Part shown: positions 29,832 to 39,206 of the stretch, in pieces
Position numbering within the stretch: the first letter of the stretch is position 1
Layout: every line of letters starts with the position of its first letter
Source: Atopobium sp. oral taxon 416
GTDB taxonomy: Bacteria > Actinomycetota > Coriobacteriia > Coriobacteriales > Atopobiaceae
Direction of reading: 5' to 3'
Assembly (NCBI RefSeq): GCF_018128285.1
Contig: NZ_CP072380.1
Span: 2,604,001 to 2,668,000, forward strand
Length of the DNA: 64,000 nt
Notes under the pieces: model-generated
Databases searched by the model: none
Seen by the model: only the letters and a program-made list of their open reading frames with translations
What the model was told of the DNA's origin: nothing
Program-made: the position numbers and the translations under genes

Positions 29832-29842
29832 CCGCATCTTGC

Positions 29843-30780
29843 CTAACGCGTCCGGATCCGGCGTACCTGCAGTTCGACCTGGAGGCGCTCGTGGCCCGCA
29901 AGAAGCGCAGCAGGAAGCTTCCGGTGAAGCTCATGTGGGGCGAATACTGCGATGCGGCTGCGGCAGCCGGCAAGCGCTCGTACCAGGCCTTCTGAGGCCG
30001 AAAGGCAGGGGGCGGTGCAGCACTTCAGGCACGAGCCGGGCGCCAAATGCTACATCGACTGGGCGGGAGACACCGCATCCATCACCGACAGGCTCACAGG
30101 CAAGCCGTCCAAGGTCTACCTGATCGTGGCGGCGCTCCCCTTCTCGGGGAGGTTCTGAGCCGAAGGCTTCCTGGACATGAAGCAGGGTTCCTGGCAGGAT
30201 GGACAGGCACATGCCTTCTGCGACTTCAAGGGCGTGCCACGCATGCTCGTCCCCGACAGCGGCGGGACCGCGACCGAGCGCTCTCCCATCCCATATATGT
30301 GACCCTGATCAACAAGGAATACGAGCGCTTCGCCGAGCACTATGGAGCGGCGATAGTGCCGGCAAGGGTGAGGAAGCCGCGCGACAAGAGCACCTGCGAG
30401 ACTGCAGTCGGGATTGCGGAGCAGTGGATCGTGGTCCCTGCGCAGGAGATGCAGTTCCATTCACTCGAGGAGTTCAACGAATGGTGCCTGGAGAGGGTGC
30501 GCTGGCTCAATTCCCGCAGCTTCTCGGCCAAGGAGGGGTCGAGGGACTCCGTCTACGAGGACGAGGAGCGCGGCTGCATGCTGCCGCTTCCCGTCCAGCC
30601 GTACGAGCGCTGTGAGTGGCGCAGCGCGAAGGTCGGCCCCGACTACCATATCGTGGTCGACTATGGCCACTATTCGGTCCCGCACAGGCTGATCGGGATG
30701 CAGGTGGACATTAGTTTCACAGCCACGAGGCTCTGGTCATGAGCGGCGGCGCCGTGGTTGCGACCCATCCCAGGCTCAGG
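29843..30780 (+). pseudogene. istA: IS21-family IstA transposase remnant
   Basis: Readable pieces are DLEALVARKKRSRKLPVKLM, WGEYCDAAAAAGKRSYQ, CYIDWAGDTASITDRLTGK with VYLIVAALPFSGRF, VRKPRDKSTCETAVG and DYHIVVDYGHYSVPHRLIG. These follow the IstA order, including the DW-G-T core motif. It is broken by TGA codons at 29992 and 30156 and by frame changes. No istB helper remains. Confidence 0.75.
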
Positions 30781-31401
30781 GGCAGGCGGGCAGTGGCCGA
30801 CCTGGAGCTGCCAGATACGTTCCTTTGGCAGCGCGGCACCAAGCCGACGCTGGTGCAGTTTTCCGAGAGACAGCTCGACGGCAGGCGCGTCATAGTCTAG
30901 CGGGACCTGCTCGAGCAGCTCGAGACCCAGACCAACTATCGGCGCCATATGCAGCGCGGGGACAAGGGCTACACATCCGCCAAGCTCGAAGAGCTCTCCG
31001 CGCTCATGGGCGTCTATGTCCTCGAGACCTCGCTGCCCCAAGAGGATTGCGACGCTGAGTCGGTGTTCGTCCTGTACAAGAGGTGCTGGTCGATCGAGAC
31101 CTACTTCGACTACTTCAAGAACGGCCAAGACGGCCACGCGCTATGCCAGCAAGACTACTGCCGCCAGCAGGGCCTCGCCTTCGTGATGCTGGTGGCAGGG
31201 CTTATAGAGTGCGAGGTTAAGACCAGCATCCAGGCATCAGGGCTTGGCATGTCGGTCAGCGATGTCTTCCTGGAGGCCCGTGCCGCGAAGGCTGACAGGT
31301 ATAAGGGCGGCTGGGCCATCAACAACTGCCTCGAGAAGCGCGCCGAGCACTTCAAGAAGCTCGGGGTTGCCATGGAGGTAGTACCCGGTCACAAGGGCTG
31401 A
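30781..31401 (+). pseudogene. IS4-like transposase, C-terminal remnant
   Basis: Reads FSERQLDGRRVIV-stop-RDL, then GDKGYTSAKLEELSALMGVY, VLYKRCWSIETYFDYFKNG and GLAFVMLVAGLIECEVK to TGA at 31399-31401. The IE-x3-DYFK region carries the catalytic Glu of IS4-type DDE transposases. It is fused directly to the IstA tail by a past rearrangement. Confidence 0.7.
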
Positions 31402-31410
31402 TGGTGCTAC

Positions 31411-31506
31411 CTAGGGAAATGATGATTAATGTCTATGCCGGCTGCAAAAGGCCACGTGGCTGGTCCTTTCTGGCACATCATTGGGAATTAATCATCGTTT
31501 CCCTAG
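31411..31506. mobile_element. 96-bp miniature inverted-repeat element
   Basis: CTAG at both borders, then GGAAATGATGATTAAT and its near-complement. Same ends as the IS5 remnant at 14420, with no coding capacity between. CTAG is a usual 4-bp target of one IS5 subgroup, so this looks like a MITE mobilised by that element. Confidence 0.65.
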
Positions 31507-31546
31507 AAACCCCAGAAGTTGTGTCTAGACGGAAAGGGACAAAACC

Positions 31547-31581
31547 TTATTCCCACTCGAAAATGAAATATAGATTCTAAC
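31547..31581 (+). repeat. Attachment-like direct repeat, left
   Basis: TTATTCCCACTCGAAAATG then AAATATAGATTCTA. Matches 35400-35432 at most positions and shares TATTCCCACTC with the left ends of the R elements. Confidence 0.5.
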
Positions 31582-31700
31582 CTATTTGAGTTTTGTCTCT
31601 TGATATGATCTGATTCAGTTTGATTTCAGTTATCCTATTTCTACAGGGTATACGAACTGCTGTTATCAAATTGTTATCACGGAATGTTATCAAGCCAGGA

Positions 31701-32063
31701 TCATACCTTCTCCAACGCATCATTCTTGGAGAGTAGATAAACACAATACTGGTTCATGCTGACTCCTTCTTCTTTGGAATGCTCGGCCAGCTTCCTGTGA
31801 AGACTCTTTGGAATACGGAGTTTGAACTGTCCTGAATACCCCTCCATATTCACCGGTTCCGCGATAGTAACACCATCCTCTACAGCCGCAGCAATCCATT
31901 CTCTTTTTGCATCTTCTGCATTTTCAGCAACACTCTCCACGGAATCTCCTACTGTAATACAGCCTGGGAGATCCGGATAACGTGCCACATAGCCACCTTC
32001 ATCCAGATCCGGAAGGATTTCCAGCCGATAAGGAAGGCTCATATAATATTCAATCGTTTTCAT
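31701..32063 (-). CDS. hicB: HicB-family antitoxin
   Basis: 120 residues. YRLEILPDLDEGGYVARYPDLPGC is the partial RNase-H-like HicB fold and QFKLRIPKSLHRKLAEHSKE is the C-terminal ribbon-helix-helix/HTH that binds its own promoter. It overlaps the HicA gene by 14 bp. The GC content is well below that of neighbours, suggesting a Firmicute origin. Confidence 0.92.
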   Translation of the reverse strand: MKTIEYYMSLPYRLEILPDLDEGGYVARYPDLPGCITVGDSVESVAENAEDAKREWIAAAVEDGVTIAEPVNMEGYSGQFKLRIPKSLHRKLAEHSKEEGVSMNQYCVYLLSKNDALEKV

Positions 32064-32298
32064 GTGCTGATTCCTCCACCACTTCTCGAACCATCTCGAC
32101 GTATATCTTCTTGATCGGTTCATGCTTTGGAATTGTAATCGGATTCTTCCCAGGCTTACGGAACGTATAATGACTACTTCCACTCTTTGGCGCATTCATC
32201 TCATAGCCGTAGCTTTCAAAAACCTTCTTCAATTCATCAAATCGCATATCCTTTGACAGAGAAAGGATCCTGTTCAGTAACTTATCCCATCTGGACAT
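32050..32298 (-). CDS. hicA: HicA-family mRNA interferase toxin
   Basis: 82 residues. The double-stranded-RNA-binding-like fold has the catalytic His in KSGSSHYTFRKPGK, followed by ITIPKHEPIKKIYV. AGGAGA lies 7 nt before the ATG. First gene of the hicA-hicB operon, transcribed from a consensus promoter at 32316-32344. Confidence 0.92.
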   Translation of the reverse strand: MSRWDKLLNRILSLSKDMRFDELKKVFESYGYEMNAPKSGSSHYTFRKPGKNPITIPKHEPIKKIYVEMVREVVEESAHEND

Positions 32299-32315
32299 TT
32301 ATGTCTCCTGTTTTC

Positions 32316-32344
32316 ATTATAATTGGTGTCGTATTTGGTGTCAA
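32316..32344 (-). promoter_or_regulatory. HicA promoter with operator repeats
   Basis: On the minus strand TTGACA, 17 bp, TATAAT: a perfect sigma-70 promoter. Overlapping it are two TTGGTGTC direct repeats on the plus strand (32323-32330 and 32335-32342), the likely HicB operator. Confidence 0.8.
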
Positions 32345-32438
32345 TTCTGATCTGCTGATTTCTGATACATCTTCATGAGTTTAGCAACACAATCTGTTGC
32401 CGTGTCTAATTTGATGCAACATAACGGAGCGGAATTTC

Positions 32439-32516
32439 TACTCCTTAACGATGCACCCACACAGGTGCATTTGTGCACACCCCTACAAATGTGTCCACAT
32501 GCACCGTTACGGAGTA
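32439..32516. repeat. 78-bp imperfect palindrome, attC-like
   Basis: Outer arms TACTCCTTAACGATGCA (32439-32455) and TGCACCGTTACGGAGTA (32500-32516) pair at 15 of 17 positions; inner arms include CATTTG/CAAATG. It lies 60 bp past the end of the GNAT gene. TAACG/CGTTA at the base recalls integron attC sites, but the R boxes match the consensus imperfectly. Confidence 0.5.
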
Positions 32517-32575
32517 AGAGATTCGGTTTTAACGCTGCCTGTGCGTACATCTCGTTCTCCTCGTGGAACTGAAAA

Positions 32576-33118
32576 TTATCTCTTCTCCAACCATTCTTCT
32601 TTCGTCAAACAGGTTACATGTTCTGTTCGCAGAATGCCCTCCAATGCGCAAGGAACATTCTCCGAAGTGTGATGATAATGAAATCCACATTTTTCTTGCA
32701 CACGCTTCGATTTCTCATTCCCATCAAAATATCCGCACCACATCTTTTCGAGATTCAGTTCTTCAAAACCATATCGCATTATCTCACGAACTGCCTCCGG
32801 GATGAGTCCTTGTCCCCAATATGGAACGCCAATCCAGTATCCGATTTCACCCTCCGTATCAGGAATACCGATATTACTTGCCTTGCCAATCATCAATCCT
32901 ATACTGCCAACAGGGTGTCCTGTTTCCTTCAAAACCGCTGCGTATGTCTCTGGTTCGGAAAGCACACCTTTTATGATCTCTCTGCTGTTTTCTACACTCG
33001 AATGAACAGCCCATCCAGCAATCGGTCCCACATCGGGATTGCTGGCGTATTTGTATAAATCCTCCGCATCGCTCTCTTCCCAGCGGCGCAGAATTAGTCT
33101 TTCTGTTTCAAGCGTCAT
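32576..33118 (-). CDS. GNAT-family acetyltransferase (RimJ/RimL-like)
   Basis: 180 residues. Opens ETERLILRRWEESDAEDLYKY as RimL relatives do, with EIGYWIGVPYWGQGLIPEAV carrying the acetyl-CoA loop and SKRVQEKCGFHYH the C-terminal motif. It transfers acetyl groups to an amine of a protein or small molecule; which one cannot be told. Low GC and Firmicute-like, as with HicAB beside it. Confidence 0.9.
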   Translation of the reverse strand: MTLETERLILRRWEESDAEDLYKYASNPDVGPIAGWAVHSSVENSREIIKGVLSEPETYAAVLKETGHPVGSIGLMIGKASNIGIPDTEGEIGYWIGVPYWGQGLIPEAVREIMRYGFEELNLEKMWCGYFDGNEKSKRVQEKCGFHYHHTSENVPCALEGILRTEHVTCLTKEEWLEKR

Positions 33119-33212
33119 ACTTCATCCTCACTTCTTCTTTTTCGGAGCAGGAAGCTCTGTATACATACATCCAGAAGTTCCAGAACAAGCGCCGTATCTT
33201 CAAATCTATCAA

Positions 33213-34324
33213 AATGACTGAGTACCTCCAGCATAGTTAGGCTCCCTGAACTGTAAGCGGCTTAAGGCAAGATCGAAGGTATCTTCGGCTGGACCGTCGC
33301 GGTGGCTGCGATGCCGAAGAGCAGGACATGGATGAAGCACATCTCGTGCAGCAGCTCCATGCAGCCATCCCTTACATCCCTGTGGCTGTATCTTTAGCTG
33401 AACGAGTCCGCATAAGGAGTGCATGTGGGCCTTGGAAAGGCCATGGAAGGCGCCCTCAACGTAGGCCTTGAAGTTGGATATCACCCTGTGGACCATGGGA
33501 AGGGATGCATCCCCGTCCGCTCTGTCGTACTTTCTTTAGACGAGCCCGCAAAACGAAGAGAGGCCGGCAAGCTTTGCCGCTCCAGCCATCCGCCCTTATC
33601 TTCGATGTATGGCAGAGCTGGTCATGCCCCACCTGGCGCCAGCAATCTTTCGAGCACCCCTTTGCGCAGCGCAGGGGGGCAGCAGCCCTGCCTGCCGCTG
33701 TTAAGCATCGGCTGCTGCTTTGTGCCGCGCCCACTTTTGCCTGGTGCCTTGGCGCCGATATAGAAGTCGTCCACCTCGTGTGTGTCAGCTGCAAGGACAC
33801 TGAACGCACTGCGATCTGACCCAGGCGAGCATATCCTTAAAAGGACCCGCCCTGCCGTCTTTAAGCTGCAGCCTATCTGCCTTCTGCAGGGGGCAGGCGC
33901 TGATCCTTGCCTTCTGGGCAGACATGAGCCATATCGCCTACGAACCACTTCCTGAGCTCGAGGTGGGTCCCCTCCATCAATAGTCCCTGCGCTCACGCTC
34001 ACCTGGTGCGAGCACTTCGTGCACTGCCACTTGTGCGCGCGGCCTCAGACCTTCGAGCAGGACGTATTGGCGCACACCGGGCAGACAAAGCCGCCGGAGA
34101 CCTTCTCCTCGAGCAGCCTCCCCTCGCACGACTCCTCGTCTGAGAACCTCTCCAGAAGGCCCATCAATGTCTCTTTGCTCTCGCATTCGCGCCTACTCAG
34201 AGCGCCTGCATGCCCCTTTACCATCTCTTTCTTTGCCCTCTCGGATGCATCAACCTTGCATCCTCATTGTACGGTTTGGAGGCGACAGGAATTTCTGCGG
34301 TTATGCTGGAGGTACTCAGTCATT
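33213..34324 (-). mobile_element. IS1595-family element, copy 1, transposase disrupted
   Basis: Perfect ends AATGACTGAGTACCTCC. The minus-strand transposase, almost identical to copy 2, is in pieces: CPVCANTSCSKV zinc ribbon, VDDFYIGAKAPGKSGRGTK around the DDE core, and a C-terminal HPCPALRHRSHRDG. It has inserted beside an H-cassette remnant. Confidence 0.8.
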
Positions 34325-34325
34325 T

Positions 34326-34600
34326 TCTATAAAACGTGGCTTACCGTGGCCTGCCGCCCCGCGATGCTTTGCGCCCCTTCCCGAGCAGGCGTAAACATCA
34401 CGTAGGCATGCAAGGGATGCCGCTCTCCCGCACCAAACGGCACGCGATGGCAACAGATGCCAGACAAGGGGCAGGCGATGAGAGACGACATCTTCCAGAT
34501 GAGGCGCGATGCGTCCCCCGTCGGGGTTATCGGCGATAATGCAGCCGAGGGCCGCGGGGATGCTGGGGCTAGCAACCGGGGACTGCCTTGCCACTCACGC
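34326..34600 (+). repeat. H cassette, copy 1, truncated
   Basis: The leader (CTTACCGTGGCCTGCCGCCC) aligns with the leader at 49571. The HTH gene begins at 34457 (MPDKGQAM) and reads RDDIFQMRRDASPVGVIGDN and GASNRG, then runs into the end of the Doc gene. The HTH domain itself is lost. Confidence 0.65.
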
Positions 34601-34603
34601 TCG

Positions 34604-34990
34604 CTAGCCAGCGACGGACTTCACCCACTCTACAAGCTGCTCGTAGGAGACGGACCCATCGGCGATCCCGAGCATGGTGCGGAGGAACTCGTCATGGGGA
34701 GGCTCGAACGTATGGCCCGTGAGCCGCAGGCAGGTGCCGAGCAGGGCCGCGCCCGTGCGCTTGTTTCCATCCGCGAACGGGTGGTCGGCTACAACGCCGA
34801 AGCAAAGGCGGCACGCCTTCGCGATGTCACCCTCGTAGAGGTCGGAACCCCCGAAAGTCTGATAGGGCTGGGCGAGGGCAGAGTCGAGCATGCCCTCGTC
34901 GCGCACGCCCGCAATGCCGCCGAACCTATCGATGGCGGCATCGTGTATGACAATCGCCTGTTCTTTGGTGATGACGGCGGAGTTTCTCAC
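34604..34990 (-). CDS. doc: Doc-family (Fic fold) toxin
   Basis: 128 residues. HPFADGNKRTGAALL (about 69-83) is the Fic core H-x-F-x-D/N-G-N-K. Doc proteins of phage P1 type phosphorylate EF-Tu and block translation. GGIAGVRDEGMLDSALAQP is the usual N-terminal helix. It overlaps the antitoxin stop by 4 bp. Confidence 0.92.
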   Translation of the reverse strand: MRNSAVITKEQAIVIHDAAIDRFGGIAGVRDEGMLDSALAQPYQTFGGSDLYEGDIAKACRLCFGVVADHPFADGNKRTGAALLGTCLRLTGHTFEPPHDEFLRTMLGIADGSVSYEQLVEWVKSVAG

Positions 34991-35205
34991 TTGGCCAGCT
35001 CGGCAAAAACGTCGGCGTACTCATCCATGAAATCAATCGCGACGTCGACGGCGTCGTCCTTGGCAGCCGCGCTCGCCGGTTGGATGACGACCCAGGGCTT
35101 GTTGTTTTTTAGCACCGTGACCGGGCGTCCGGTGCGGTTCACCTCCGCAGTAACCTTCGAGAAGTTGTTCTTCGCCTCCGCGAGGCCCATCGTGATGGCA
35201 GCCAT
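34987..35205 (-). CDS. phd: Phd/YefM-family antitoxin
   Basis: 72 residues from ATG 35205, which has GGGAG 6 nt upstream; a Met at 35256 lacks a site. MGLAEAKNNFSKVTAEVNRT and RPVTVLKNNKPWVVI form the Phd DNA-binding fold, and the acidic tail FMDEYADVFAELAK should cap the Doc active site. The AT-rich DNA at 35220-35260 is the likely promoter. Confidence 0.9.
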   Translation of the reverse strand: MAAITMGLAEAKNNFSKVTAEVNRTGRPVTVLKNNKPWVVIQPASAAAKDDAVDVAIDFMDEYADVFAELAK

Positions 35206-35333
35206 GGCCGCTCCCTTCGAACTCGTAATAGTATAGCCATAATTATAGACATACAACTGGCTGATATCTATGGTTTACGGGTTGCGTTGGAGTGAGAGAA
35301 ATCTAGATTCGCAAGACCTCCTATACAACTCAA

Positions 35334-35366
35334 AAGGCCCTTCCCGCCATTTGCGGGAAGGGCCCT
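35334..35366 (-). terminator. Rho-independent terminator
   Basis: AGGCCCTTCCCGC-CATTT-GCGGGAAGGGCCC, a 12-13 bp stem followed on the minus strand by TTTTGAG. It lies upstream of the phd promoter and would stop transcripts coming from the ISL3 element to the right. Confidence 0.7.
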
Positions 35367-35399
35367 GGTGGCGTTAATGGGGTTGTGCACGCGAAAATG

Positions 35400-35432
35400 C
35401 TATTCGAACTCGCAAATGAAATATAGATTTTA
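35400..35432 (+). repeat. Attachment-like direct repeat, right
   Basis: CTATTCGAACTCGCAAATG then AAATATAGATTTTA; partner of 31547-31581. The two flank about 3.85 kb containing HicAB, GNAT, IS1595, an H remnant and Phd-Doc. Confidence 0.5.
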
Positions 35433-35433
35433 A

Positions 35434-36875
35434 GAGCCTTCGGTAGTTTGTGTGGCCCGGAGCTCGGCTAGGCAGCCTTCGCCTTGCCTGCCTTCTCCTC
35501 CTTCCGGTCCTCCCAGGGCAGCGCAGCATGATCAGCGCTCAGAGGTTGTCGGTGTTGCAAAATCCGTATCCGCTGGCTATGGTGACCTTGATCTTGTTGT
35601 TGATGCTCTCGACGCGCCCGTTGCCGGTTTCGAGCTCGACGGCGGCTATCACGTCGGCACGCCTGCGCCTGACCTTCTTCTCGACTGCGACGACGGGCGC
35701 GATCCTGCAGTATGCGGTGGCCTTCAGCCAGGCATCGAGCAGCCCTTGTGCCTCCTGCGCATCCTTTGCGCGGAAGATGGCCCTCTGCGCGCTTCAGCTC
35801 TAAGAGCCGCTCCCTCTGCCGCGCGCTCAGGTCCTTGGGGGTTCTTCGCGAGCGCATAGCTGCTCCCCTTGATGCGAAAGGCCTCCGCCGAGAGGCTGCG
35901 CGCCCTGGGCCTTTGCGGCCCTCGCCTGCCTGTCTGCCTGGCAGGTGGCCATGAGCGCTGCCTGCCATTCGTCGCGCCTTACCCGCTCGAGCGCATCGTT
36001 TATCCATTCGACCACATGGAAGGGGTCCATGACCCATCTTGCATTGGGGCAGCGACGCCGGAGTAGCTCTTCTATCCACTTCGCTGCGTCTGCTGTGACG
36101 ACCTCGATCGAGCTTTTCTGCTCGCGCCCGAACCCGTCCAGGAAAAGCGACAGCACCTCCTTGCCGTATCCCTCCTGTGCCCAGACGAGGCATCCCAGAT
36201 CATGGTCGACAACGAGCGTGAGGTATCTGTGGCCCTTCTTGTAGCTCGTCTTATGCCTTTGCGCCTCAGGCCGTCGATGTGGCCCTGTCCGCGTGCAGCC
36301 TCGATCTCCTCCTACACCCGTCTGTAGATGCCGCCCACGCTCTTCCACTCGATCCTGGCCAGCCTTGCAGTCCATGAGAGCGGGCTGTGAGCAGCAAGGC
36401 ACGCCACCTAGTCCTTAAAGTCACGGGTGAACCTCGATCCCGCCCTTGCCCATGGCACGCACTCGACGAGCACTGCGTGCTCGGGGCAACTCACGCGTGC
36501 GGGGCGCTACTTAAGGTAGCACCTCGAGGAGGCGAGGCCTATCGCCCTCCACCGCCTCGCCGGCACGTGGTCGTGGCAGCTGCAGCGGCGCCCGCACACC
36601 GGGCACCTCAGCTGCTCGCGCCTGTGCGGCCTCACCCGCACGACTATCGAGTCCGGCTCCCACCACGACAGTCTTCACAAGCGACAGGACGTAGTGCAGA
36701 ATCGTTCCCATGCGCCTACCTCCCTTTGTATCGGATGCATTTGACGAAGTGAAATCCTTCAGGAAAACAGCGCCGAACGGCCCCTTACAGGGCCGTTCGT
36801 CTTGAGACTGCGTGTTTTCTGCATGCGAGCTGCGCAAAGCTATGGCGGGCTACCCACACAAACTACCGAAGACTC
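35434..36875 (-). mobile_element. ISL3-family element (type D), transposase disrupted
   Basis: Ends GAGCCTTCGGTAGTTTGTG and the complement of GAGTCTTCGGTAGTTTGTG. Minus-strand pieces SSIEVVTADAAKWIEELLRR and CPNARWVMDPFHVVEWINDA, then NGRVESINNKIKVTIASGYG, are ISL3 catalytic blocks in differing frames. A hairpin (GACGAACGGCCC and complement, about 36770-36801) sits inside the right end. Confidence 0.78.
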
Positions 36876-38419
36876 AGATTTTTTTTCCCACTTCCTGTAG
36901 CTTGCTCCCGGTCTGCTTGAGGGTGGCGAAGATAGAGGAGTCGGTGTTCTTTGCCTCTTTTCCCAGGTTTTTCAGTTCCTGCTCCGTCTCAATGATCTCC
37001 CTCCGCCAGGCATCGTATTGCTGCTGGGTGACCGAGCCGTTTTTTAAGCCCGCGTCCATCTGGTCCTGCACGGACTTCAGCTGGGTGAGCTTGTTCTTTG
37101 TCTCACCTACCGCGGACTTTAAAAGTTCCTGTTTCTGGGCAAGAAGCGTGGTGTTCGTCGGATCGAGCTTTAAGAGCTTGTTCACATCTTTTAGCTGGGA
37201 CTGCGTATTTCGGATTTCCTTGTTGACGCCGGAGAGCGCTTTCGAGAGGCCGGTCGTATCGCCGCCGATCTCAACGGTTATTCCTCGAAAATGACTGAGG
37301 ACCTCCAGCATAACCGCAGGAGTTCCTGTCGCCTCCAAACCGTACAATGAGGATGCAAGGTTGATGCATCCGAGAGAGCAAAGAAAGAGATGGTAAAGGG
37401 GCATGCAGGTGCTCTGAGTAGGCGCGAATGCGAGAGCAAAGAGACATTGATGGGCCTTTTGGAGAGGTTCTCAGACAAGGAGTCGTGCGAGGGGAGGCTG
37501 CTCGAGGAGAAGGTCTCCGGCGGCTTTGTCTGCCCGGTGTGCGCCAATACGTCCTGCTCGAAGGTCTGAGGCCGCGCGCACAAGTGGCAGTGCACGAAGT
37601 GCACACACCAGGTGAGCGTGAGCGCAGGGACTATTGATGGAGGGCACGCATCTCGAGCTCAGGAAGTGGTTCGTAGGCGATATGGCTCATGTCCGCCCAG
37701 AAGGCAAGGATCAGCGCCTGCGCCCTGCAAAGGCAGATAGGCTGCAGCTTAAAGACGGCAGGGCGGGTCCTTTTAAGGATATGCTCGCCTGGGCCAGATC
37801 GCAGTGCGTTCAGCGTCCTTGCAGCTGACACACACGAGGTGGACGACTTCTATATCGGCGCCAAGGCACCAGGCAAAAGTGGGCGCGGCACAAAGCAGCA
37901 GCCGATGCTTAACAGCGGCAGGCAGGGCTGCTGCCCCCCTGCGCTGCGCAAAGGGGTGCTCGAAAGATTGCTGGCGCCAGGTGGGGCATGACCAGCTCTG
38001 CCATACATCGAAGATAAGGGCGGATGGCTGGAGCGGCAAAGCTTGCCGGCCTCTCTTCGTTTTGCGGGCTCGTCTAAAGAAAGTACGACAGAGCGGACGG
38101 GGATGCATCCCTTCCCATGGTCCACAGGGTGATATCCAACTTCAAGGCCTACGTTGAGGGCGCCTTCCATGGCCTTTCCAAGGCCCACATGCACTCCTTG
38201 CGGACTCACTCAGCTAAAGATACAGCCACAGGGATGTAAGGGATGGCTGCATGGAGCTGCTGCACGAGATGTGCTTCATCCATGTCCTGCTCTTCGGCAT
38301 CGCAGCCACCGCGACGGTCCAGCCGAAGATACCTTCGATCTTGCCTTAAGCCGCTTACAGTTCAGGGAGCCTAACTATGCTGGAGGTACTCAGCAATTTC
38401 CTCGAATTCTGTCAGCCAT
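36876..38419 (-). pseudogene. Phage tail tape measure protein, N-terminal part, interrupted
   Basis: After removing the IS1595 copy (37289-38397) and one TTCCTCGA duplication, the reading from ATG 38419 (GGAGGAAC upstream) is MADRIRGITVEIGGDTTGL, SKALSGVNKEIRNTQSQLKD and on to GSKLQEVGKKI. This coiled-coil start is typical of Siphophage tape measures. The remaining hundreds of residues have been cut off by an ISL3 element at 36875. Confidence 0.85.
37289..38397 (+). mobile_element. IS1595-family element, copy 2, transposase disrupted
   Basis: Flanked by 8-bp target duplications TTCCTCGA (37281-37288 and 38398-38405), as expected for IS1595. Plus-strand pieces: VCPVCANTSCSKV-stop, GRAHKWQCTKCTHQVSVSAG, THLELRKWFVGDMAH, ADRLQLKDGRAG and VDDFYIGAKAPGKSGRGTK. 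Frame changes separate them. Confidence 0.85.
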
Positions 38420-38468
38420 ACGGTTCCTCCTTCCAGACACAGACTATTTCATTTAATGATTGCTTTTA

Positions 38469-38485
38469 GATTGCTTTAAGCAATC
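38469..38485. promoter_or_regulatory. Palindromic operator of the DinJ/RelE pair
   Basis: GATTGCTT-T-AAGCAATC, a perfect 8-bp inverted repeat 45 bp upstream of the antitoxin start, with TAATATACT just after. Fits autorepression by a ribbon-helix-helix antitoxin. Confidence 0.65.
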
Positions 38486-38529
38486 ATTTGTAATATACTG
38501 ACTTCAGAAATATGGAGGAGGTGCTTTTC

Positions 38530-38847
38530 ATGGCAAGAACGATATCCAAAACAGCAAACGTGTACACGCGTGTTGATCCCGCGACAAAGGAGCAGGCTGA
38601 GATAATCCTTGGCCAGCTGGGAATCCCGATGTCTAATGCAATTGGTATGTTCTTAAAGCAGGTTGTCATTCAGCGGGGCATGCCGTTTGAAATGAGACTG
38701 CCTGCCGCAAAGCCAGTCTCCATCGGTAAACTGACGAAGGAACAGTTCGATGCGGAAATGCAGCTGGGGATGGATGATATTGCAGCAGGCCGCGTCATTT
38801 CCGCAGACGATGTGGAAACCGAGATGAGGAGACTGTACGGCGAATGA
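38530..38847 (+). CDS. RelB/DinJ-family antitoxin
   Basis: 105 residues from ATG 38530 with GGAGGAGGTG upstream. NVYTRVDPATKEQAEIILGQ and LGIPMSNAIGMFLKQVVIQR are the ribbon-helix-helix of DinJ, with GMPFEMRLP following. The acidic C-terminus should bind the toxin. It overlaps the toxin start by 4 bp. Inserted antisense within a prophage tail module. Confidence 0.9.
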   Translation: MARTISKTANVYTRVDPATKEQAEIILGQLGIPMSNAIGMFLKQVVIQRGMPFEMRLPAAKPVSIGKLTKEQFDAEMQLGMDDIAAGRVISADDVETEMRRLYGE

Positions 38848-39167
38848 AGATTGTCTATACGTTTCGGGCGCGACAGGATCTGAGGGATATCTATGAGTAC
38901 ATCGCATTTACTTTGCTCGTCCCTGAGACAGCAAGCAAAATAACGGATAAGATCATGGAAATGATCCGGACACTTGATTCCATGCCAGAGAGAAATCCTT
39001 TGTATAAAGAGGAACCCTGGCACAGCAGAGGTGTCCGTTTTCTACCCGTCAATAACTATCTGATTTTTTATATCATGGATCACTCTGCTGATATGGTTTC
39101 CATTGCACGCATCATGTACGGCGGCAGAGACATCCAGCATCAGCTGAACGAAACCAACGAGTGGTAA
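38844..39167 (+). CDS. RelE/ParE-family toxin
   Basis: 107 residues. IVYTFRARQDLRDIYEYIAF and RNPLYKEEPWHSRGVRFLPVN with YLIFYIMDHSADMVSIARIM are the ParE/RelE fold. The target (ribosome-bound mRNA or gyrase) is not decidable from sequence. Partner of the DinJ-like antitoxin. Confidence 0.9.
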   Translation: MKIVYTFRARQDLRDIYEYIAFTLLVPETASKITDKIMEMIRTLDSMPERNPLYKEEPWHSRGVRFLPVNNYLIFYIMDHSADMVSIARIMYGGRDIQHQLNETNEW

Positions 39168-39206
39168 CCTGAAAGTCCTTGTCTGCAAAGGCAGGGGCTC
39201 ATGCGT

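Noticed and set aside
32341-32550. 69-residue minus-strand frame
   Set aside because: It is largely formed by the 78-bp palindrome and has Cys-rich low-complexity content; no ribosome site.
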